32,971 nt of DNA, from contig CAMNTQ010000037.1 in assembly GCA_946558695.1 (NCBI GenBank), positions 1-32,971 of the forward strand, given 5' to 3'. The DNA comes from an uncultured Lachnospiraceae bacterium. Lineage in GTDB: Bacteria > Bacillota > Clostridia > Lachnospirales > Lachnospiraceae. The notes beneath the pieces are model-generated. The model was not told where the DNA came from and searched no databases. It saw only the letters and a program-made list of their open reading frames with translations. Made by a program: the position numbers and the translations under genes. Each line of letters opens with the position of its first letter. Position 1 is the stretch's first letter. This document shows positions 22,411-31,886 of this stretch, in pieces.

Positions 22411-23682
22411 CTACGCCTCGTCTATCGCTTTTCCGATATCGTGGCGCATATATTTATTATCAAATTTTACCCACTCTGTCGCCGCATATGCGTTGGCTCT
22501 GGCCTCTTTCAGATCCTTGCCCTTTGCAGTTACGCCAAGGACCCTTCCGCCGTTCGTCACGATCTTTCCATCTTCGGACTTTGTCCCGGCATGGAAGCAG
22601 TAATATCCCTCATGCTTCTTGAATTCCTCTAATCCCACAATCGGAAGCCCTTTCTCATATTTTACAGGATATCCTTCACTTGCCAGCACGACACATACAG
22701 CCGCATTATCTTCAAACTGCAGATCTACTTTATCTAATGTTCCGTCGATACAAGCCTCAATCACTTCGATCATATCATTCTTCATTCTCGGAAGGACTAC
22801 CTGCGCCTCCGGATCACCGAATCTTGCATTATACTCAAGAACCTTCGGTCCCTCCTCCGTGATCATCAGCCCGAAGAAAATCACGCCCTTAAACGGCCTT
22901 CCCTCTGCTTTCATAGCATCTACCGTCGCCTGATAGATATGCTTCCGGCAGAATTCCTCCACTTCCTCCGTATAGAAAGGACTTGGTGAAAAAGTGCCCA
23001 TTCCGCCGGTATTCAGCCCGGTATCCCCGTCTCCTGCACGCTTATGGTCCTGCGCGGACGTCATGGTCTTGATCGTATTGCCGTCCACAAAAGAAAGCAC
23101 CGATACCTCACGGCCTGTCATGAATTCTTCAATGACCATCTCATTTCCCGCGGAGCCGAACTTCTTATCCAGCATAATGGTTCTTACGCCTTCCTTCGCT
23201 TCCTCCAGCGTATTGCAGATCAGCACGCCTTTTCCGAGCGCCAAGCCGTCCGCTTTAAGAACAATCGGGAATTTCGCTGTCTCAAGATAAGACAGCGCCT
23301 TATCCGGATCTGTAAAATTCTCATAAGCTGCCGTAGGGATATTGTATTTTTTCATGAGGTCTTTGGAAAACGCCTTGGAACCCTCTAAGATCGCCGCATT
23401 TTTTCTCGGTCCGAACGTGCGGATTCCTGCCGCCTCCAGCTCATCAACCAATCCTCCTACCAGCGGATCATCCATTCCCACGATAACAAGGTCAATCTCC
23501 TTCTCCTTCGCAAATGCAACAATCTTTTCAAATTCCATTGCACCTATAGGAGCGCACTCTGCATACTCTGCTATTCCGGCATTGCCCGGTGTGCAGTATA
23601 TCTTATCCGCCTTCTCGCTCTTTGCCACACAGTACGCGATCGCATGTTCTCTCCCGCCGCTTCCCACAATCAATACATTCAT
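22411..23682 (-). CDS. purD: Phosphoribosylamine-glycine ligase
   Basis: PurD joins phosphoribosylamine and glycine with ATP to make GAR. The 423-residue protein shows MNVLIVGSGGREHAIAY at the N-terminus, the ATP-grasp segments (FPIVLKADGLALGKGVLIC, VIEEFMTGREVSVLSFVDG) and the PurD signature RFGDPEAQ, then the C-terminal GARS domain (HAGTKSEDGKIVTNGGRVLGVTA). It is the last gene of purE-purM-purN-purD; a 14-base gap separates it from purN, so it is co-transcribed. Cytosolic. Confidence 0.97.
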   Translation of the reverse strand: MNVLIVGSGGREHAIAYCVAKSEKADKIYCTPGNAGIAEYAECAPIGAMEFEKIVAFAKEKEIDLVIVGMDDPLVGGLVDELEAAGIRTFGPRKNAAILEGSKAFSKDLMKKYNIPTAAYENFTDPDKALSYLETAKFPIVLKADGLALGKGVLICNTLEEAKEGVRTIMLDKKFGSAGNEMVIEEFMTGREVSVLSFVDGNTIKTMTSAQDHKRAGDGDTGLNTGGMGTFSPSPFYTEEVEEFCRKHIYQATVDAMKAEGRPFKGVIFFGLMITEEGPKVLEYNARFGDPEAQVVLPRMKNDMIEVIEACIDGTLDKVDLQFEDNAAVCVVLASEGYPVKYEKGLPIVGLEEFKKHEGYYCFHAGTKSEDGKIVTNGGRVLGVTAKGKDLKEARANAYAATEWVKFDNKYMRHDIGKAIDEA

Positions 23683-23696
23683 TCGGCATTTCCTCC

Positions 23697-24320
23697 TTAC
23701 AAAATCACTGTTTTCCCATCTTCTACTTTTACTTTTCCATTCGCAATCAGGTCAATGGCTCTCGGCAAGATCTTCCACTCCGCCTGTTCCATGACACGTC
23801 TCTGCAAAATCTCAGGTGTATCGCCCGGCTCTACTTCCACTGCCTTTTGCAGGATAATCGGACCAGTATCCGTCCCCTCATCTACAAAATGAACGGTCGC
23901 CCCGACTACTTTCACACCCCGAAGGAGCGCCGCCTCATGAACCTTAAGCCCATAGTATCCCGTCCCGCAAAAGGACGGAATCAGAGATGGATGGATATTG
24001 ATGATACGGTTCCTGTATCTCTCTGTCATCTTGGGCGGAATCACAACAAGGAATCCGGCAAGCACGATCAGATCCGGCTTCATCCCGTCCACAGCCTCTA
24101 AAAATTTCTCATTAAACTGCGCCCTTGTCTCAAAATCCTTTGGAGAAATGCAGAGATTCTCTATCCCATGCTTTTGAGCCCGGACAAGTGCATAAGCATT
24201 TTTATTATTGCTGATAACTCCAGAAATTCTTGTGTTACTGATCTTTCCAGTCTCCACCGCATCAATGATCGCCTGCAGGTTCGTCCCGCCGCCCGACACC
24301 AGCACTATGATATTTAACAT
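23697..24320 (-). CDS. purN: Phosphoribosylglycinamide formyltransferase
   Basis: PurN formylates GAR using 10-formyl-tetrahydrofolate. The 207-residue protein has [15 protein letters not shown] for the phosphate loop, the catalytic Asn-His-Asp set in [10 protein letters not shown] (Asn and His) and [13 protein letters not shown] (Asp), all standard for the family. Its ATG overlaps the purM stop by 7 bases (ATGTTAA), giving tight translational coupling. Length is normal. Confidence 0.96.
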   Translation of the reverse strand: MLNIIVLVSGGGTNLQAIIDAVETGKISNTRISGVISNNKNAYALVRAQKHGIENLCISPKDFETRAQFNEKFLEAVDGMKPDLIVLAGFLVVIPPKMTERYRNRIINIHPSLIPSFCGTGYYGLKVHEAALLRGVKVVGATVHFVDEGTDTGPIILQKAVEVEPGDTPEILQRRVMEQAEWKILPRAIDLIANGKVKVEDGKTVIL

Positions 24321-25339
24321 AATGTAACTCCTCTTTCGCCCTTCTGGGTATATCCGACAATATAAGCATTTTCGCCTGCCGCTGCGATTGCTTCCAGAGT
24401 CTTTTCTTTGTCTTCCGGGGCAACTGCGATCACCATGCCAAGCCCCATGTTAAAGGTATTATACATCATATCCTCTGCAATATCGCCCTTCTTAGCTAAC
24501 AGCTTAAAGATTGCCGGAACTTCATAACTGTTTTTTTCAATCACTGCCCTGATACCGTCTGGAAGCATTCTCGGTACATTCTCATAAAACCCGCCGCCGG
24601 TGATATGACTGCAGCCCTTCACTCGGATGCCGTTGTTCTTTATACTCTTAAGCGCTTTGACGTAGATCTTCGTAGGTTCGATCAGCGCTTCCCCAAGAGT
24701 CTTATGCAGTTCTTCATAATATGTATCCAAAGATTCCTTTGTCATCTCAAATACACTGCGAACCAAAGAGAACCCATTGCTGTGGACGCCGCTTGATGCC
24801 ATGCCGACAAGCACGTCGCCCGGTTTTATCTCCTGACCGTTGATAATATCCTTTTTATCTGCAACACCTACCGCAAAGCCCGCAAGATCGTATTCATCCA
24901 CCGGCATAAGCCCCGGATGCTCCGCCGTCTCTCCGCCTACCAGCGCACATTCCGACTGCTTACAGCCTTCTGCCACGCCGCTGACGATCGCCGCGATCTT
25001 TTCGGGATAATTTTTACCGCATGCTATATAATCCAAAAAGAATAAAGGTTCACCGCCAGAGCAGGCTATATCATTGACGCACATCGCAACAGCGTCAATA
25101 CCGATCGTATCGTGCTTGTCCATGACAAAGGCCAGCTTCACCTTTGTTCCGCAGCCATCTGTTCCGGAAAGAAGAACCGGCTCTTCCATATTTTTAATTG
25201 CGCTTAAATCAAAGGCGCCTGCAAAACCGCCAAGCCCGCCTAAAACCTCCGGTCGCATTGTCTCTTTCACATGCTTTTTCATAAGTTCCACTGATCTATA
25301 GCCAGCTTCAATATCAACGCCTGCCTTTTTATAATCCAT
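24314..25339 (-). CDS. purM: Phosphoribosylformylglycinamidine cyclo-ligase
   Basis: PurM closes the imidazole ring to AIR using ATP. The 341-residue protein has the family opening [20 protein letters not shown], the [12 protein letters not shown] segment, DCxNDI-like [20 protein letters not shown], and [13 protein letters not shown] near the C-terminal half. It follows purE by about 40 bases and overlaps purN by 7 bases. Length is normal for the AIR synthase family. Confidence 0.97.
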   Translation of the reverse strand: MDYKKAGVDIEAGYRSVELMKKHVKETMRPEVLGGLGGFAGAFDLSAIKNMEEPVLLSGTDGCGTKVKLAFVMDKHDTIGIDAVAMCVNDIACSGGEPLFFLDYIACGKNYPEKIAAIVSGVAEGCKQSECALVGGETAEHPGLMPVDEYDLAGFAVGVADKKDIINGQEIKPGDVLVGMASSGVHSNGFSLVRSVFEMTKESLDTYYEELHKTLGEALIEPTKIYVKALKSIKNNGIRVKGCSHITGGGFYENVPRMLPDGIRAVIEKNSYEVPAIFKLLAKKGDIAEDMMYNTFNMGLGMVIAVAPEDKEKTLEAIAAAGENAYIVGYTQKGERGVTLC

Positions 25340-25379
25340 AATTTCTCTCCTCTGCTGCTCTTTACAGCTTTTAATCTAT

Positions 25380-25889
25380 TTAACCGTTAAGATATGCCTC
25401 ATAGCCAATGTCATCTAATCTTGCCGCTTTCCCCTGCACAGTCTCTTTCATCTCCTGAGAATAAGCTTTTAGCTTATCAAGAAGTTCTGCATCTGATGTC
25501 GCAAGAATCTTCGCCGCAAGAATCGCCGCATTCATTCCGCCGTCAATGGCAACTGTCGCAACCGGGATTCCGGGCGGCATCTGCACAATAGAAAGCAGCG
25601 CATCCTCGCCCTCCAGATTCCTTCCGGAAAGAGGAACTCCTACTACCGGCATCGGAAACAGCGCCGCGCACATCCCCGGAAGATGGGCAGCCATACCTGC
25701 TCCCGCTATGATAACTTTCATTCCTTTTCCTTCTGCTGCTTTCGCCCACTCAAAGAACACATCCGGCTCCCGGTGCGCAGAGATGATCGTCATCTCATAA
25801 TCAATTCCCAATTTTTCCAGCATTTTGGCAGCCTTGCTCATAACCCTCAGGTCAGAATCACTGCCCATAACAATTCCTACTTTCGGCAT
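25380..25889 (-). CDS. purE: N5-carboxyaminoimidazole ribonucleotide mutase
   Basis: PurE moves the carboxyl group to give CAIR. The 169-residue protein contains the family motifs GSDSDLRVM near the N-terminus, SAHREPD (catalytic His), and GAGMAAHLPGM with PVVGVPL. Length fits class I PurE. It is the first gene of the pur cluster; a promoter lies 65 bases upstream within the 3' end of the M29-like gene. No purK is seen nearby, so carboxylation may be non-enzymatic or PurK may lie elsewhere. Confidence 0.96.
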   Translation of the reverse strand: MPKVGIVMGSDSDLRVMSKAAKMLEKLGIDYEMTIISAHREPDVFFEWAKAAEGKGMKVIIAGAGMAAHLPGMCAALFPMPVVGVPLSGRNLEGEDALLSIVQMPPGIPVATVAIDGGMNAAILAAKILATSDAELLDKLKAYSQEMKETVQGKAARLDDIGYEAYLNG

Positions 25890-25953
25890 CTTCCCTCGTC
25901 CTTTCTTTCTTCTAAAATTACTCTATTACTGTCATTTGCTGACATCCAGCATT

Positions 25954-25982
25954 AGCATACCTTATCTGTGCATTTTTTTCAA
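25954..25982 (-). promoter_or_regulatory. Promoter of the purE-purM-purN-purD operon
   Basis: On the minus strand TTGAAA (25977-25982), a 17-base spacer and TATGCT (25954-25959) form a good promoter. Its -35 lies in the last codons of the aminopeptidase gene. The leader is about 60 bases and shows no purine riboswitch. Confidence 0.7.
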
Positions 25983-28007
25983 CGGTTCATTCAAAGCTTC
26001 TGTTCCCGGCAGCACGAATCTCCCGTTCTCCAACAGCAGGATTCTCTCCCCCGTCTTCGTAACTACCGCGATACTCAACAACTCCTCATAGGGAATGGTA
26101 ATATCTGTATGACAGTGAAAATATGCTTTTGACACATCCTCCTTCCTGAGCGCAGACACGGAGTTTTCTTTCGCAATAATCTCCTTCCCATTCGGATTAT
26201 AGACTTTTACATCCTCGCTCCAGCTGTAACACGTATCCCCCACTGCAAAATGAGGTCCCATCTTCTCAGCAATCAGAATCGGCAGCTTATCTTCTATCTT
26301 ATACTTTTTAGCCGTCATGTAGGCCGTCGTATTTGTTCCGATGGCAAATTCACCAAGCGGCAGTGTCGGATGTTTATGAAGAATATTATCACGGATATAT
26401 TCCTTATTTTCAACCTCCCGCTCAAAATTACCGCATCGGTAATCGTTTATCATCCCATTGACAAATTCAATCTCCAAATCTCTGTACTGCAATTCATTCA
26501 GATACACTTTGCCAACATGCAATGTCCCGTTGGTTCCTTCTAACACCGGAGAGGTAAATACTTCCCCCACCGGAATATTCACATCTGCCACACAGTTTTC
26601 AAAAATCGTCTCTTTTTCAGGAGCAGACAATCCATGAAGCTGTACTCTAAGGTCTGTCCGGTTGCCGTTTGCGCCAAGAATGTGCACATACTCTCCTTGA
26701 TCCAGCGCATCAATCAATGTCTGCTGTACCTTTTCATATAACTTCGCATCCAGTGTATTGATCCGGATCACTTCATCAAAGATTTCCTTATATTTCTCAC
26801 CAATCTCCGGCGCCGGATATGCAATGATGGTAAAGCTCCGCTCATCTCCGCGAATGTATTCGTTCGTAATCTGGCTCTGTCTGTTTTCAAACTGCCGGGA
26901 AAGCTCCTCCTGTCTGTCCGTAAGCTTGATCGCCTCCTTCTTCTGTTCCGGCGAGAACGGCTTCTCTCCAAACACTTCCATACACGCAGGCCCCGCAAAC
27001 TGCGCAGCCTCTTCTTTATGTTTTTCATAGGTATTCTGAATCACTTCTATTTTCCGCTCCACGAACTTTTTGTCCAAAAACAAAGCCTGATCGTTACGAT
27101 GATCATAATCATACTGGGGATTCGGGTTGCCCCCGCAGTATCCGATCCTTAAATGCTTCCGTTTCGTAAGAACACTTACTGAGGCGCGGTAAATGACCGG
27201 TGAAAGCCCCATCTTCTCAAAGTTCTCAATAGCTCTTCTCACAACACGCTCAAATCCTAACACATACCGGATATTCACCACAGATTTCTTCGACAAATCT
27301 TTTCCCGTGTTCACAAACCCCCTGCGGTATCCTTCCGTGTAGACATCCGCCATCTTCTGAATCACTTCATCCGGCAGACTGTTCATATACTGAGCGCCTT
27401 TCTGCTCATTTTCACTGACATATTCCCCGAACTGATACAGATATCTTATATCCTCAAGGTTGCTGTTCCTTATAATATCTGCCGCAAAAGATTCTCCCGG
27501 CAGAATCTGCTCCTTAATCCGGTCAGCTACAAATACGTCGCAGTAATCGCTGGCATACCAGTAAATTGTATCTTTGATGTCTTTGATCCTTGGCAGCCCC
27601 TCTTCAAACTGATTATAGATCTCGATGAAAAGCTCCATCAAAATGTCAAGATACTCCGTTTTCTTCTCAAATACATACACGATCATCCCCCGAAGTTCCG
27701 TATACAAAAAGCTTAAAAGCGCACCGTACTCTTCCCCAAGCTTTCTGACAGCATTGGCCGGATTCGCATAACTCTTTTCATACTGCTTTGGTAAAATATC
27801 AAAATAAAGCCTCTGATTCCACTTCTGAAGTTCTATAAGCTTCGCATCCGCATACGCGCCTTCTGAAAGAACGGACTTCAATTCATCAATCATAATAACA
27901 AAATCAGCCACTCTGCAGAAATAATCCCGAAACTTCACATCCACTGTCTGTTCCGCTCCTATCTCCCGAATCCGGCCGATCGCTAACTTATATCTTTCCT
28001 CTGTCAT
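25962..28007 (-). CDS. M29-type aminopeptidase with a long N-terminal extension
   Basis: The 681-residue protein matches family M29 metallo-aminopeptidases (AmpS/AmpT) in its C-terminal half, about 310-681. Candidate metal ligands are E482 in GEVFTSP, E553 in LGEFAIGTN, H586 in KMGPHFAVG, and H633 and D635 in HCHTD; their spacing agrees with the family apart from a small insert. These enzymes release N-terminal residues from peptides in the cytosol. The typical length is about 410, so the first 300 residues are an extra helical region with no motif I know. The gene starts right after the previous stop (TAGATG), with AGGGGG 9 bases before. It is probably the last gene of the pyrE transcript. 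Confidence 0.85.
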   Translation of the reverse strand: MTEERYKLAIGRIREIGAEQTVDVKFRDYFCRVADFVIMIDELKSVLSEGAYADAKLIELQKWNQRLYFDILPKQYEKSYANPANAVRKLGEEYGALLSFLYTELRGMIVYVFEKKTEYLDILMELFIEIYNQFEEGLPRIKDIKDTIYWYASDYCDVFVADRIKEQILPGESFAADIIRNSNLEDIRYLYQFGEYVSENEQKGAQYMNSLPDEVIQKMADVYTEGYRRGFVNTGKDLSKKSVVNIRYVLGFERVVRRAIENFEKMGLSPVIYRASVSVLTKRKHLRIGYCGGNPNPQYDYDHRNDQALFLDKKFVERKIEVIQNTYEKHKEEAAQFAGPACMEVFGEKPFSPEQKKEAIKLTDRQEELSRQFENRQSQITNEYIRGDERSFTIIAYPAPEIGEKYKEIFDEVIRINTLDAKLYEKVQQTLIDALDQGEYVHILGANGNRTDLRVQLHGLSAPEKETIFENCVADVNIPVGEVFTSPVLEGTNGTLHVGKVYLNELQYRDLEIEFVNGMINDYRCGNFEREVENKEYIRDNILHKHPTLPLGEFAIGTNTTAYMTAKKYKIEDKLPILIAEKMGPHFAVGDTCYSWSEDVKVYNPNGKEIIAKENSVSALRKEDVSKAYFHCHTDITIPYEELLSIAVVTKTGERILLLENGRFVLPGTEALNEPLKKMHR

Positions 28008-28403
28008 CTAAAAAAGCCCCCTGATAAATATTGCACACATCCAAAAAATCAAAACGCCGTTGCATCCGGCTCCAATCTTGCATGTTATGTAATTCTTTTC
28101 CCTCTCATTAAAACCACGGATCGCATATACGAGCCCCCTCCATGCGATTACCGGAATCGCAAGCCCTGCAAATCCGTATAAAATGCTGATATCCCCTTTC
28201 GCTTCAAACGAATTCTTAAACATCAGAATCACTAAAATAATTGAAACCGCGGCCAGAAGACAGGACTGTATCCCCTTTTTGGCATGTTTCTTTTGTCTCT
28301 GCCCATATTTTGTCTTTATCAGCTTTTTGCGCTGCTTTGCCCGCGCCTTTGCAAGTTCTTTATCTCTCTCTTCCTCTGTCTTTTTCCGTTTTTTTGTAAA
28401 CAT
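28008..28403 (-). CDS. Small membrane protein, unknown
   Basis: The 131-residue protein has a highly charged Lys/Arg/Glu-rich first 45 residues, then three hydrophobic segments (about 48-63, 73-93 and 109-129; SCLLAAVSIILVILM, ILYGFAGLAIPVIAW, GVLIFWMCAIFI). The start has AAGGAGAAAA. It overlaps the end of the VanZ-like gene by 44 bases and abuts the aminopeptidase. Similar three-helix proteins with a basic tail are found in Lachnospiraceae, but I cannot name a family with certainty. Function unknown. Confidence 0.8.
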   Translation of the reverse strand: MFTKKRKKTEEERDKELAKARAKQRKKLIKTKYGQRQKKHAKKGIQSCLLAAVSIILVILMFKNSFEAKGDISILYGFAGLAIPVIAWRGLVYAIRGFNEREKNYITCKIGAGCNGVLIFWMCAIFIRGLF

Positions 28404-28851
28404 ATTTTCTCCTTATTGCATTGCATACCTCATACAGGATATATCCTGCCGCCCCTCCGGCTGTATTGAGAAGCAGATCGTCCACGTCGAAACTCCCCAC
28501 CTTTGCTACCAACTGAAATGTTTCTACACAAAGACTTAACCCAAAGCTATAGCACAGCGCAGATAAAAATCTTTTGTTTCTGCACGCTGCAGGCATAAAG
28601 AACCCAAACGGCATAAAAATCAGAACATTGCCGAACAGATTCGTAAATACAGCAAACATTCCAAGCTGTTCCCGGTATTTCCAAAATCTCTTAATCTCTC
28701 TGAATAATACCAGATTATACCGATACTCCGACGTCACGCCAGAGCGCCCGTACCACTCAGAGAATATCAAAAAATATATGATAAATGCAATATAAAGTAC
28801 AAATAAAATCTTTCCGATAAAGCGGATTCTTTTTTTGTCCCTTACATCCAA
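28360..28851 (-). CDS. VanZ-family membrane protein
   Basis: The 163-residue protein has four to five hydrophobic segments and the VanZ signatures NLFGNVLIFMPFGFFMP, SLCVETFQ and SFDVDDLLLNTAGGAAGY. VanZ-like proteins in the vancomycin cluster give low-level teicoplanin resistance; most chromosomal members have no assigned role. The start is TTG (28851), 10 bases after AAGGGG, with no other Met start available early in the protein. It overlaps the following gene by 44 bases, so both are likely co-translated. No vanHAX-type genes are near. Confidence 0.85.
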   Translation of the reverse strand: MDVRDKKRIRFIGKILFVLYIAFIIYFLIFSEWYGRSGVTSEYRYNLVLFREIKRFWKYREQLGMFAVFTNLFGNVLIFMPFGFFMPAACRNKRFLSALCYSFGLSLCVETFQLVAKVGSFDVDDLLLNTAGGAAGYILYEVCNAIRRKYVYKKTEKDRGRER

Positions 28852-28888
28852 ATATTAAACGCCCCTTCTATCTTTTCATACTATTCTC

Positions 28889-29041
28889 TTAAAATGTAAG
28901 TCCCTTCCTGTCCTTTAAAAGCTTTGCGCCGCTGATCACAGCGATTACGCCTACGGTTATTCCCGTCACGAGCGTCACGATACCAATGGCGATACTTGCC
29001 GCCCCCGTGAGCCCCATCGTCTTATATGCCTGCTCGTTCAT
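28889..29041 (-). CDS. 50-residue single-pass membrane peptide
   Basis: This small gene begins at an ATG 5 bases after GGAGGTAA and ends at TAA (28889-28891). The peptide opens MNEQAYKTMGLTG, has one long hydrophobic stretch (about residues 13-38, Ala/Ile/Val/Gly rich) and ends with a basic tail (LLKDRKGLTF). It sits 42 bases after pyrE and 37 before the VanZ-like gene, all on one strand. Strong ribosome site and clean membrane profile make it a real gene in my view, but function is unknown. Confidence 0.75.
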   Translation of the reverse strand: MNEQAYKTMGLTGAASIAIGIVTLVTGITVGVIAVISGAKLLKDRKGLTF

Positions 29042-29083
29042 ATCCCTTACCTCCTTATTGATTCTATGCTATATCGTGCCATT

Positions 29084-29761
29084 TTATTTCGCACCATACT
29101 TTTCATAATATGCGTCGATTGCTGTTTTTAATGTATCATCAATCACAATTTTCCCATTGTACGGCTTATTATACAAATGCTCCACAACCTCCCTCATCGT
29201 TACGATAGCGCCCGCACCGAATCCGTACAGCTCCTGAATCTCATCCAGCGCGCTCTTTTCTCCTCCCTTTCCTACTTCCATACGGTTCAGAGATACGATA
29301 AGTCCCTTCACCTCTACATCCGCCTGCGCTTTTATAATAGGAAACGTCTCTTCAATGGACTTGCCGGAGGTTGTTACATCCTCGATAATCACGACCCTGT
29401 CTCCGTCTTTCAGCTTACTTCCAAGAAGAATACCTGTATCTCCATGATCTTTCACTTCTTTTCTGTTAGAACAATACCGAATATCCTTACCGTACAGCGA
29501 GCTGTATGCCATCGTCGCGGCCACGGTGAGCGGAATTCCCTTATAAGCAGGGCCGAACAGCACATCAAAATCAAGCCCGTATGTATTGTAAATCGCCTTT
29601 GCATAATACTCGCCGAGCTTACGAAGCTGCGTCCCTGTCACATAGGCACCTGCATTCATAAAAAAGGGGGACTTCCTTCCGCTCTTTAATGTGAACTCTC
29701 CAAATTTCAGCACATCGCTCTCTACCATAAACTCAATAAATTCTTTTTTATAGCTTTCCAT
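29084..29761 (-). CDS. pyrE: Orotate phosphoribosyltransferase
   Basis: PyrE makes OMP from orotate and PRPP in pyrimidine synthesis. The 225-residue protein has the PRPP loop VVIIEDVTTSGKS, the opening LKSGRKSPFFMNAG, FGPAYKGIPL and the flexible-loop segment NRKEVKDHG. The length fits the longer (bacterial type I) forms. It heads a minus-strand run through the small membrane protein genes. Its promoter is divergent from iorA. No other pyr gene is next to it. Confidence 0.96.
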   Translation of the reverse strand: MESYKKEFIEFMVESDVLKFGEFTLKSGRKSPFFMNAGAYVTGTQLRKLGEYYAKAIYNTYGLDFDVLFGPAYKGIPLTVAATMAYSSLYGKDIRYCSNRKEVKDHGDTGILLGSKLKDGDRVVIIEDVTTSGKSIEETFPIIKAQADVEVKGLIVSLNRMEVGKGGEKSALDEIQELYGFGAGAIVTMREVVEHLYNKPYNGKIVIDDTLKTAIDAYYEKYGAK

Positions 29762-29811
29762 GAAAATCCTCCCTGTTTTTCAAAACTTTCTCCATATCTT
29801 TCATTTTTTCA

Positions 29812-29840
29812 ATTCTACCATATTTGATATGGATTTTCAA
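29812..29840 (-). promoter_or_regulatory. pyrE promoter
   Basis: On the minus strand TTGAAA (29835-29840), a 17-base spacer and TAGAAT (29812-29817). The spacer contains the imperfect palindrome CCATATCAAATATGG (CCATAT/ATATGG). The leader is about 50 bases, and no attenuator or PyrR-type fold is seen. Confidence 0.7.
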
Positions 29841-29911
29841 TTTATGTTTCACTCCGGCGGCAAATATGTAAGTTTTTACCTCTTGCACAGCTTCCGTCAA
29901 TCGTTTGCCTC

Positions 29912-29940
29912 TTTACATTTCATATTTAATTAGGTAATAT
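29912..29940 (+). promoter_or_regulatory. iorAB promoter
   Basis: TTTACA (29912-29917), a 17-base spacer and TAATAT (29935-29940). The start codon is at 30006 with AGAGGTGAG upstream. It is back to back with the pyrE promoter, and the roughly 70 bases between them hold nothing else I can identify. Confidence 0.65.
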
Positions 29941-30005
29941 AAAATCTATCGAAAAGTGAATATGGATTTTTATAAATTTCAAACATCATAAACAGAGGTG
30001 AGACT

Positions 30006-31886
30006 ATGCATAATGAATTTTTAATGGGTAATGAAGCCATTGCTCTGGGCGCTGTCGCCGCCGGAGTGAATCTGGTATCCGGCTATCCCGGCACGCCCTC
30101 TACCGAAGTTCTGGAGACAATCGCAAAGCGAAGAACAGACAGCATCTACGTAGAGTGGTCTGTCAACGAAAAGGCCGCTATGGAAGTTGCCGCCGGAGCC
30201 GCATATTCCGGCGCCCGCAGCATGGTGACGATGAAGCAGGTCGGACTGAATGTTGCTTCCGATCCGCTTATGAGTCTGGAATATGTCGGCGTCAAAGGCG
30301 GCATGGTAGTCCTTGTAGCTGACGATCCCGGACCTGTATCCTCCCAGACGGAACAGGATACGCGGCATTTTGCCGCCTTTTCAAAGCTGCCTTGTTTTGA
30401 TCCGTCTTCGGCGCAGGAAGCATATGAGATGGTACAAGAAGCATTCGCTTATTCCGAAAAATATGGAACCCCTGTCTTTCTGCGGCCTACCACCAGAGTC
30501 TGCCATGGATATGCCTCTGTCTCTGTAAAGGATGCGGATGAATACATGTCTCATACACCCAGCGGGTTTGTAAAGGATTCCGCGCGCTGGGTTATTTTTC
30601 CTCGTCTGTCCTATCAAAACCATATAAAAATCGAAGAGAGGAATGAAAAGCTTTCGGAAGACTTTTCCGCATACAAGAGGAATCAGATCGTCCGCCCTTC
30701 TGTATCAGAGACAGGTTCGGACACCGCCGCGAACGAAAGTCCTGTCAGAAAAGGGATTGCAGCAGCCGGCATAAGCTTTACTTATGTTTTAGAATCATTG
30801 AAGGGCATTGACAGTATACCGGTTCTTAAAATCGCCACCCCTCATCCGTTCCCGGAAAAGCTTGCACTGGAATTTTTAGAAGGACTTGACGCAGTCCTCT
30901 GCTTTGAGGAGCTTGATCCGGTCATCGAAAAAGAGCTGACTTATATCTGCGGAAAACATCATCTTCCGGTAAAGATTTACGGAAAGCTGAGCCATCATGT
31001 AAAAAATGCGGGTGAGAATAGCCGTGACAGTGTATTTCAGGATATCCGCCGCTTCCTTAAGGATACATATGACAATACACCATCGGATTCTATGACCGGC
31101 AATTCCTCTGATGTTCCGCCCGATCTTCCCGTCCGTCCTCCGGTACTGTGCGCCGGGTGCCCTCACCGGGCTTCTTTCTATGCTGTAAAGACAGCTATGC
31201 AAGGAAAGAAGACTATTTTCTGCGGAGATATCGGCTGCTATACACTGGGAAATGCCATGCCCCTTGATATGGTTGATACCTGTCTGTGCATGGGCGCAGG
31301 ACTCGGCATCGCACAGGGCGTCGGCCGGATAGAGCCTGATACTCATTGCTTTGCATTTGTAGGCGATTCCACCTTTTTTGCCTCTGCTGTCACAGGCGTG
31401 ATAAATGCCGTGTACAATCAATCCGATCTGACTCTTATCATATTGGACAATTCAACTACCGCCATGACCGGACACCAGCCACATCCCGGCACCGGACAGA
31501 CGATGATGGGCGGGGTTGTAGATAAGATTGATATCGAAGCAGTCCTGAAAGGCATCGGACTCGATATGGTAGAAACCGTTGATCCGCTGGAACACAAAAC
31601 TGCCGTAAGCTGTGTAAAAAGAGTAGCTAAAGAGCCCGGCGTCAAAGCGATTATTTTTAAATCACCCTGTATCGCCGTTACCAAGCCAAAAGGCTCCATG
31701 CGTGTCCTTACTGACAAGTGCATAGGATGCAAAAAATGCATCCGTGAATTAGGCTGCCCGGCTCTTATCACTCCGAAAGGAAAAGTTTCCATTGATCTGT
31801 CCCTCTGTACCGGATGTACCCTTTGCCAACAACTCTGCCCTACAGACGCTATTGTGAATAGAAAGGCAGGTGATAGCAATGAATAG
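30006..31886 (+). CDS. iorA: Indolepyruvate ferredoxin oxidoreductase, alpha subunit
   Basis: IorA, with IorB, oxidatively decarboxylates aryl pyruvates (indolepyruvate, phenylpyruvate, hydroxyphenylpyruvate) to aryl-acetyl-CoA, passing electrons to ferredoxin. The 626-residue protein has an N-terminal pyruvate:ferredoxin-type domain (MGNEAIALGAVAAGVNLVSGYPGTPS), a TPP-binding region (CGDIGCYTLGNAMPLD, GDSTFFASAVTGVINAVYN, ILDNSTTAMTGHQPHP), and two C-terminal 4Fe-4S motifs: CIGCKKCIRELGCPAL and CTGCTLCQQLCP. A short variable Ser-rich piece lies near residues 230-245. The stop overlaps iorB by 8 bases. Confidence 0.96.
   Translation: MHNEFLMGNEAIALGAVAAGVNLVSGYPGTPSTEVLETIAKRRTDSIYVEWSVNEKAAMEVAAGAAYSGARSMVTMKQVGLNVASDPLMSLEYVGVKGGMVVLVADDPGPVSSQTEQDTRHFAAFSKLPCFDPSSAQEAYEMVQEAFAYSEKYGTPVFLRPTTRVCHGYASVSVKDADEYMSHTPSGFVKDSARWVIFPRLSYQNHIKIEERNEKLSEDFSAYKRNQIVRPSVSETGSDTAANESPVRKGIAAAGISFTYVLESLKGIDSIPVLKIATPHPFPEKLALEFLEGLDAVLCFEELDPVIEKELTYICGKHHLPVKIYGKLSHHVKNAGENSRDSVFQDIRRFLKDTYDNTPSDSMTGNSSDVPPDLPVRPPVLCAGCPHRASFYAVKTAMQGKKTIFCGDIGCYTLGNAMPLDMVDTCLCMGAGLGIAQGVGRIEPDTHCFAFVGDSTFFASAVTGVINAVYNQSDLTLIILDNSTTAMTGHQPHPGTGQTMMGGVVDKIDIEAVLKGIGLDMVETVDPLEHKTAVSCVKRVAKEPGVKAIIFKSPCIAVTKPKGSMRVLTDKCIGCKKCIRELGCPALITPKGKVSIDLSLCTGCTLCQQLCPTDAIVNRKAGDSNE

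Noticed and set aside
25890-25961. Purine riboswitch before purE
   Set aside because: The leader is about 60 bases, with no three-way junction or expansion of conserved loops.
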